This document shows, piece after piece, positions 6,631 through 10,247 of a stretch of 10,247 bases of DNA. Within the stretch, counting starts at the first letter, position 1; each line of letters starts with the position of its first letter. Under the pieces are notes generated by a model, which searched no databases, was not told the DNA's origin, and saw only the letters and a program-made list of their open reading frames with translations. Source of the DNA: Cellvibrio sp. (GTDB lineage: Bacteria; Pseudomonadota; Gammaproteobacteria; Pseudomonadales; Cellvibrionaceae). Both the position numbers and the translations under genes were made by a program. The DNA lies in contig DQHS01000066.1 in the NCBI GenBank assembly GCA_003524365.1, positions 1-10,247 on the forward strand, read 5' to 3'.

Positions 6631-6975
6631 ATGAGTTTCTTTATAGCATCCGCAATGGCCCAGGCTCAAACTGCACCGGCACCACAAAGTAATCCTATGA
6701 TTACCTTATTGATGTTTGGTGGCATGTTCCTGTTCATGTATCTGCTTATCATTCGCCCTCAACGTAAGCGTCAAAAAGAGCACCAGAATCTGGTGTCGGC
6801 TTTGGCAAAGGGCGATGAGGTGATAATGACCAGCGGCATGCTGGGTAAGATTCTCAAAGTTGACGACAACTATGTCGTTATTGAAACGGGTAACAGTGTT
6901 GAACTCAAATTTCAAAAAGTGGCTGTTCATGCAGTGCTTCCAAAAGGTACTATCAAATCGATTGAAGCTGCCTAA
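6631..6975 (+). CDS. yajC: Sec translocon accessory protein YajC
   Basis: YajC is a small inner-membrane protein that associates with SecD-SecF and the SecYEG/YidC holotranslocon. The protein has 114 residues. A short Ala/Gln/Pro-rich N-terminus is followed by one transmembrane helix (about 23-41, ending LLIIRP). Next come the basic R-P-Q-R-K-R-Q-K run (42-49), which places the C-terminus in the cytoplasm, and the conserved soluble domain (KGDEVIMTSGMLGKILKVDDNYVVIET). The start at 6631 has GAGG eight bases upstream. In most gammaproteobacteria yajC lies in a tgt-yajC-secD-secF operon. Here an AraC-type gene precedes it and a terminator follows 16 bp after the stop, so it is a single-gene unit in this genome. 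Confidence 0.95.
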   Translation: MSFFIASAMAQAQTAPAPQSNPMITLLMFGGMFLFMYLLIIRPQRKRQKEHQNLVSALAKGDEVIMTSGMLGKILKVDDNYVVIETGNSVELKFQKVAVHAVLPKGTIKSIEAA

Positions 6976-6991
6976 GTTTTAAAAAACCAAT

Positions 6992-7013
6992 AAGGGGCTT
7001 AGGCCCCTTTTTT
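6992..7013 (+). terminator. Rho-independent terminator of yajC
   Basis: A 7-bp G/C-rich stem (AAGGGGC at 6992-6998 with GCCCCTT at 7003-7009) and a TTAG loop run into six Ts (7008-7013). It sits between the yajC stop and the symporter gene, so yajC and the symporter are not a simple operon. Confidence 0.9.
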
Positions 7014-7054
7014 ATTGCCTGGCTTGCCGCCCCCATTATTGTCCTGGAGTCACT

Positions 7055-8404
7055 ATGGAGCTTATCCATCATTATATAGTCTGGTTAAATGGTGTGGTCT
7101 GGGGTGTCCCCATGCTTATCCTTATTCTGGGTACGGGCTTATTTTTGATGGTGGCACTAAAGGGAATGCCGCTACTGCGGATCCTCATGGGGTTTCGGCT
7201 CATGTGGGGCGGCAGAATTAAAGGCGATGAAGCCACGGGCGATGTAAGCCCGTTTCAGGCGCTGATGACATGCCTTTCTGCCACTGTGGGTACTGGTAAT
7301 ATTGCCGGGGTTGCTACAGCCATTTTTTTGGGGGGGCCAGGCGCTTTATTTTGGATGTGGTGCACGGCGCTTGTTGGTATGGCTACCAAGTATTCCGAAA
7401 TAGTGCTGGCGGTACACTACCGTGAGAAGGATGAGCGCGGTGAGTACTGTGGTGGCCCTATGTATGCGATCAAAAACGGGTTGAGTAAATCCTGGAGATG
7501 GTTGGGTTTCGTTTTTGCTATTTTTGGTGGTTTGGCTGGCTTTGGTATTGGCAATATGGTGCAGTCCAACAGTATGGCAGAAGTTATTGAGTCATCTTTT
7601 CATGTGGAACGTTGGGTCACTGGTTTGGTGGCGACGATTATTGTTGCACTGGTTATTTTAGGTGGTATTAAACGAATTGCAAAAGTATCGGCGTCGTTGG
7701 TGCCGTTTATGTGCGTTGGTTATGTGGTGATGTCGCTTGTTGTATTGGGTATATATATTGATCGTGTACCTGATGCCTTTGCACTAATCTTTACGCATGC
7801 CTTTACTCCTGCTGCCGCTACTGGTGGTTTTGCTGGTGCAGCGGTATTGATGGCGATGCAATATGGCGTTGCCCGCGGTATTTTTTCTAATGAGGCTGGT
7901 CTTGGAACAGCTGGGATCGCCCAGGCCGCGGGAACTACAAATAGTCCAGTACGCTCGGGTTTGATAGGAATGATTGGTACATTTATCGATACCATCATAA
8001 TTTGTAGTATGACTGGCTTGGCAATTATTTGTTCGGGTGTCTGGACTACTGGCGCAAAAGGCGCAAGTTTATCCACGGCAGCTTTTGAATCAGCGTTGCC
8101 AGGTGTGGGCGGTTATTTAGTGGCGGCAGCACTAATCATTTTCACTTTTACCACTATATTGGGTTGGAGTTACTATGGTGAAAAATGTTGGATTTATCTA
8201 GCAGGGCGAAAAGCGGTTTTGCCTTTTCGTATATTTTGGGTTCTAGCTGTATTTGGTGGTGCAGTTTTTCAATTGGATTTTGTATGGTTGCTGGCTGATA
8301 CGTTGAACGCACTTATGGCGATTCCAAATTTGGTTGCGTTGCTACTATTGAGTCCTGTGGTGCTGAAATTAACTAAAGATTACTTCGATAAAAATAATCT
8401 TTAG
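7055..8404 (+). CDS. Sodium:alanine/glycine symporter (AGCS family)
   Basis: This is a 449-residue polytopic inner-membrane carrier that imports alanine or glycine with Na+. It belongs to the AGCS family within the APC superfamily. The family signature is clear: SATVGTGNIAG (75-85) followed by GGPGALFWMW (93-102), then the TKYSE motif (111-115). The second conserved block, GIFSNEAGLGTAGIAQAA, lies in the middle of the protein, with WSYYGEKC near the C-terminal third. About ten or eleven hydrophobic segments are evident, and the length is typical. The ATG at 7055 has GGAG (7046-7049) five bases upstream. Only 41 bp separate it from the yajC terminator, and I see no convincing promoter there. 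The exact substrate cannot be read from the sequence. The gene converges on tusE with 18 bp between the stops and no hairpin in the gap. Confidence 0.93.
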   Translation: MELIHHYIVWLNGVVWGVPMLILILGTGLFLMVALKGMPLLRILMGFRLMWGGRIKGDEATGDVSPFQALMTCLSATVGTGNIAGVATAIFLGGPGALFWMWCTALVGMATKYSEIVLAVHYREKDERGEYCGGPMYAIKNGLSKSWRWLGFVFAIFGGLAGFGIGNMVQSNSMAEVIESSFHVERWVTGLVATIIVALVILGGIKRIAKVSASLVPFMCVGYVVMSLVVLGIYIDRVPDAFALIFTHAFTPAAATGGFAGAAVLMAMQYGVARGIFSNEAGLGTAGIAQAAGTTNSPVRSGLIGMIGTFIDTIIICSMTGLAIICSGVWTTGAKGASLSTAAFESALPGVGGYLVAAALIIFTFTTILGWSYYGEKCWIYLAGRKAVLPFRIFWVLAVFGGAVFQLDFVWLLADTLNALMAIPNLVALLLLSPVVLKLTKDYFDKNNL

Positions 8405-8422
8405 TTACGGTATTACAACTAT

Positions 8423-8755
8423 CTACAGACAATTGGTTGGGCGTGGCAGTCCAGCAATTTTGCTGGCGATCTTTGCGGGGCTTGGTGGAAATAGCTGTAA
8501 CAGATAAATACTGCGACCTTTTTCATGGCCAAGTTTTTTTTCGGTATATTTTACAAGTGCCCGCATTGCCGGTGATATTTCAAATTCGCGATAAAATTCT
8601 TGCAGTAGCGCAATAATTTCCCAGTGGGCGGGCGTGAGAGAAATATTTTCTTGTTTTGCAAGTACGTTGGCTGTCTCCTTGTCCCAGTCATTGAGATTGA
8701 CTAAATAACCATCTTTATCCAGCGCAATATTGCGCTTATTTATATTGAGCTGCAT
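8423..8755 (-). CDS. tusE: Sulfurtransferase TusE (DsrC/TusE family)
   Basis: TusE accepts persulfide sulfur from the TusBCD complex and passes it to MnmA for 2-thiolation of wobble uridine in tRNA. I place the start at the ATG at 8755, giving 110 residues beginning MQLNINKRNIALDKDGYL, the usual family N-terminus. An in-frame start 33 bases upstream would add an atypical extension inside tusB. The C-terminal arm GLPRPTNCL carries the conserved penultimate Cys (C109). The second Cys of dissimilatory DsrC, about eleven residues earlier, is absent (the segment reads PPSPAKIASK), which marks it as TusE rather than DsrC of sulfite reduction. The W-D-K-E and LTPAHWEII segments are also typical. The tusB TGA is one base before the ATG and there is no clear Shine-Dalgarno, so coupled translation is likely. 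Confidence 0.93.
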   Translation of the reverse strand: MQLNINKRNIALDKDGYLVNLNDWDKETANVLAKQENISLTPAHWEIIALLQEFYREFEISPAMRALVKYTEKKLGHEKGRSIYLLQLFPPSPAKIASKIAGLPRPTNCL

Positions 8756-8756
8756 A

Positions 8757-9065
8757 TCAATACCAGCTTTGCACGCAGCGATGATCAAGCGTTAATTGTA
8801 CAAAAGCGTTGTAATCAATTAACGAGATGTTCAGTGCTACCTTTCCTTCCAGTCCCCGTGCTTTTATATCGTTCATCAATGCAAATATCTTAACGCCGCG
8901 CTGGCTTAGCATTTGTAGCTCGTCTGCTCCAGGGGCAGAAGTAGTTGCTCCGAAAACGCCGTCCTCCAGCAGTAAAATTCCGTCACGCTCCGTGCATACT
9001 CTAAGGCATGAAGTGAGGGTGCTGTGGGCGTAAGGTGATTTGTTAATGGTATGAAGTGTGCTCAT
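8757..9065 (-). CDS. tusB: Sulfur relay protein TusB (DsrH family)
   Basis: TusB is one of three subunits of the cytoplasmic TusBCD heterohexamer that relays sulfur from TusA to TusE. The 102-residue protein has the family N-terminus (LHTINKSPY), a Cys in the expected region (C20, TSCLR), the ILLLEDGVFGAT strand-turn of the DsrEFH fold, and the C-terminal W two residues before the end. It begins one base after the tusC stop (TAA-T-ATG) and ends one base before tusE, a tightly packed and probably translationally coupled arrangement. It is the shortest and least conserved of the three subunits, but order and sequence agree. Confidence 0.9.
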   Translation of the reverse strand: MSTLHTINKSPYAHSTLTSCLRVCTERDGILLLEDGVFGATTSAPGADELQMLSQRGVKIFALMNDIKARGLEGKVALNISLIDYNAFVQLTLDHRCVQSWY

Positions 9066-9066
9066 A

Positions 9067-9429
9067 TTAAAAACTCAGGAGTTGATCTTGCTCGTTTAGC
9101 AAGTTTCCCACGTCCTTATTGTTTAGCAGTTGCGGGTCGTCAAAGATGATTTCATCCAATTTTATTGCTCTTGCATCTAGAGATTCCTGGTGTACATAAA
9201 CATTCTCTATTCCGTACAAGGCTAGCGCCGGTAATATAGAGCCAATATTTTTTTGATCAATCAATTGGCTTTGCTGGTTTTTGAGTAATTGAAAAACCCC
9301 ATCATCCATAAATAGAATCCCAATATCCTGATCGTAAATAGACGCCGCTAGCGCAGCGTCTATTGCTTCCCTGGCTGCGCTCTTGCCATAAGGCGCTTGT
9401 CGGCTAATCAGTAGTATCTTTTTGTTCAT
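9067..9429 (-). CDS. tusC: Sulfur relay protein TusC (DsrF family)
   Basis: TusC is a structural subunit of the TusBCD sulfur-relay complex. The 120-residue protein shows the DsrEFH fold signatures: KKILLISRQAPYGKSAAREAIDAALAA at the N-terminus, GILFMDDGVFQLL at about 37-49, and the ALYGIENVYVHQESL segment further on. It contains no cysteine, so it is not itself expected to carry the persulfide, in line with TusD being the sulfur-carrying subunit. The start ATG at 9429 lies five bases after the tusD stop. The gene order tusD-tusC-tusB-tusE is the standard gammaproteobacterial one. Confidence 0.92.
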   Translation of the reverse strand: MNKKILLISRQAPYGKSAAREAIDAALAASIYDQDIGILFMDDGVFQLLKNQQSQLIDQKNIGSILPALALYGIENVYVHQESLDARAIKLDEIIFDDPQLLNNKDVGNLLNEQDQLLSF

Positions 9430-9434
9430 TCCGG

Positions 9435-9824
9435 TTAACCAAAACTAATTAATCTATCTGATATAACGGCGGCTTCGACTAATTGCCCCAAGCCACTAAT
9501 GGTGAACTCCTGCGCGATATTATGCGAGAGTTTGTCATAGCGTTTGGCTTCACCTGCATCGAGTATTCCTCTTCGCAAGGCTGCGGCTATGCACACGACA
9601 AGATCAAGGTTGTGATCGTTGGCTAGGTGTTGCCATGCTTGCTGTAAATTAAATTCATCTTGAGGAGGGGTTGCCAGATTAGTGGCATTATGTACGCCAT
9701 CCTGATAAAAAAATACCCGGTGCACGTTGTGCCCTTGACTAAGGGCTGCTACCGCAAATTGATAAGCGCTGTAGCTTGCCTGAGATGCATAAGGAGCGGC
9801 GTAAACAGCTAATGAAAAAATCAT
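9435..9824 (-). CDS. tusD: Sulfurtransferase TusD (DsrE family)
   Basis: TusD is the sulfur-carrying subunit of TusBCD. It receives sulfur from TusA and hands it to TusE for tRNA 2-thiouridine synthesis. I choose the ATG at 9824 (129 residues, MIFSLAVYAAPYASQASYSAYQFA). The frame is open to a TTG at 9860, but that would put the extra codons in the terminator hairpin and add residues that family members lack. The catalytic cysteine is C78 in VVCIAAALRRGI, the same context as the essential Cys of E. coli TusD, and the C-terminal SGLGQLVEAA motif is present. No Shine-Dalgarno and no convincing promoter are visible before the ATG. Only 16 bp lie between the T-tract of the preceding terminator and the start codon, so expression may depend on read-through from yccA. 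Confidence 0.93.
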   Translation of the reverse strand: MIFSLAVYAAPYASQASYSAYQFAVAALSQGHNVHRVFFYQDGVHNATNLATPPQDEFNLQQAWQHLANDHNLDLVVCIAAALRRGILDAGEAKRYDKLSHNIAQEFTISGLGQLVEAAVISDRLISFG

Positions 9825-9840
9825 AATTCGAAGTGAGGCC

Positions 9841-9870
9841 AAAAAAATAAGGCTCCGCAAAGGGAGCCTT
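9841..9870 (-). terminator. Rho-independent terminator between yccA and tusD
   Basis: Read on the minus strand, AAGGCTCC (9870-9863) pairs with GGAGCCTT (9856-9849) around a 6-nt loop. One A and then seven Ts follow (9847-9841). It lies 19 bp after the yccA stop and points the same way as yccA and tusD, so it would end or attenuate the yccA transcript. Confidence 0.9.
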
Positions 9871-9889
9871 GGGGTTAGCTTTTGATTAA

Positions 9890-10247
9890 TTACTCGTCGC
9901 TGGTAACGCCGAGTAAATGCAGCAAGCTTGTAAACAGATTGACGATTGAGAGAAACAGGCTGGTAGTCGCCATAATATAGTTGGTCTCGCCGCCATGAAT
10001 AATTTCACTGGTCTGATAGAGAATCAGTGCAGACATCAGTAAAACTATACCGGCGGAAAAAGCCAATTGCAAACCGGAAAATTGGTAGCCAAATAGTGAG
10101 GCTCCTAATAGAAATACCATCACAGCGAGCATGACCATCATGCCGACGGCAACGAATCCACCGAGGAAGTTAAAGTTTTTGCGAGTTGTAAGTACGTAAG
10201 CGGAGAGGCCAACAAAAACAATAGCAGTCCCGCCGAGCGCTTGCATG
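9890..10247 (-). CDS. yccA: YccA/Bax inhibitor-1 family membrane protein, C-terminal part
   Basis: YccA is an inner-membrane protein known in E. coli as a substrate and modulator of the FtsH protease. Only the C-terminal 118-119 residues are in the window; the gene continues past the right edge. The Met at 10246 is an internal residue of the conserved (M)xALGGTA segment, not the start: family members are about 220 residues long, so roughly 100 are missing. Four hydrophobic segments are visible. The conserved YVLTTRKNFNFLGG loop and the near-invariant SEIIHGGETNYI motif before the last helix identify the family. A location directly upstream of tusDCBE on the same strand is common in gammaproteobacteria and supports the call. 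A terminator follows the stop. Confidence 0.93.
   Translation of the reverse strand, partial: MQALGGTAIVFVGLSAYVLTTRKNFNFLGGFVAVGMMVMLAVMVFLLGASLFGYQFSGLQLAFSAGIVLLMSALILYQTSEIIHGGETNYIMATTSLFLSIVNLFTSLLHLLGVTSDE

Noticed and set aside
7720..8076. Minus-strand open frame of 118 codons inside the symporter gene
   Set aside because: It lies antisense to the highly conserved membrane-carrier sequence; its Pro/Ala-rich composition is what the complement of such a gene gives.
8423..8755. DsrC of dissimilatory sulfite reduction
   Set aside because: Only the penultimate Cys is present; the second C-terminal Cys required in DsrC is missing and no dsrAB genes are in view.
8756..8788. Eleven-codon N-terminal extension of TusE
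   Set aside because: It lies inside tusB and is not part of the TusE family; the downstream ATG at 8755 gives the standard N-terminus.
8827..9033. Plus-strand open frame of 68 codons opposite tusB
   Set aside because: It is the complement of a well-supported gene, with low-complexity Ser/Pro-rich translation and no signature.
9825..9860. TTG start for TusD at 9860
   Set aside because: It would begin within the terminator hairpin and add twelve residues not found in TusD; the ATG at 9824 matches the family start.

Overview
The window looks like chromosomal sequence from a marine or soil gammaproteobacterium. A Cellvibrio/Saccharophagus-type organism (Cellvibrionaceae) is my best guess. The reasons are the long poly-serine linker behind a lipobox on the first protein, the gammaproteobacterial yccA-tusDCB-tusE block, and the moderate, slightly AT-leaning base composition. 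The lineage is inferred, not proven. I see no insertion sequence, prophage, CRISPR array, tRNA or rRNA. Most of the window is dense housekeeping DNA, and I did not find a convincing new multi-gene system.

Layout, left to right. (1) 1-2480: a two-gene lipoprotein operon on the + strand. The first gene is a secreted zinc-metallopeptidase-like lipoprotein with a serine linker, an HEWGH motif and a PPC-like C-terminus; its 5' end is lost or disturbed at the window edge. The second is a small Ig-like lipoprotein. A clear terminator follows, and it appears to overlap the promoter of the next operon. (2) 2495-4470: aguA-aguB, which convert agmatine to N-carbamoylputrescine and then to putrescine. 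They are translationally coupled by TGATG and end at a textbook terminator. (3) 4519-6525: three single genes on the + strand: a soluble GGDEF diguanylate cyclase with an intact I-site, a Bcp-type peroxiredoxin, and a stand-alone AraC-type DNA-binding domain. (4) 6572-8404: yajC, closed off by its own terminator and so not joined to secD/secF here, then a sodium:alanine/glycine symporter. (5) 8423-10247, minus strand: tusE, tusB, tusC, tusD and the C-terminal half of a YccA/Bax-inhibitor-1 membrane protein. Transcription runs yccA -> terminator -> tusD-tusC-tusB-tusE and converges on the symporter gene.

How the genes work together. AguA and AguB form a complete two-step putrescine branch, but no arginine decarboxylase is in view. 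TusBCD and TusE form the sulfur relay that feeds MnmA for 2-thiouridine at the tRNA wobble position. The Cys residues expected of TusD and TusE are present, and TusE lacks the second Cys of true DsrC. The remaining genes are individually ordinary. The points most worth a second look are the perfect 25-bp inverted repeat that begins exactly at base 1, the promoter/terminator overlap in front of aguA, the missing obvious promoter for tusD, and the uncharacterised metallopeptidase/Ig lipoprotein pair.
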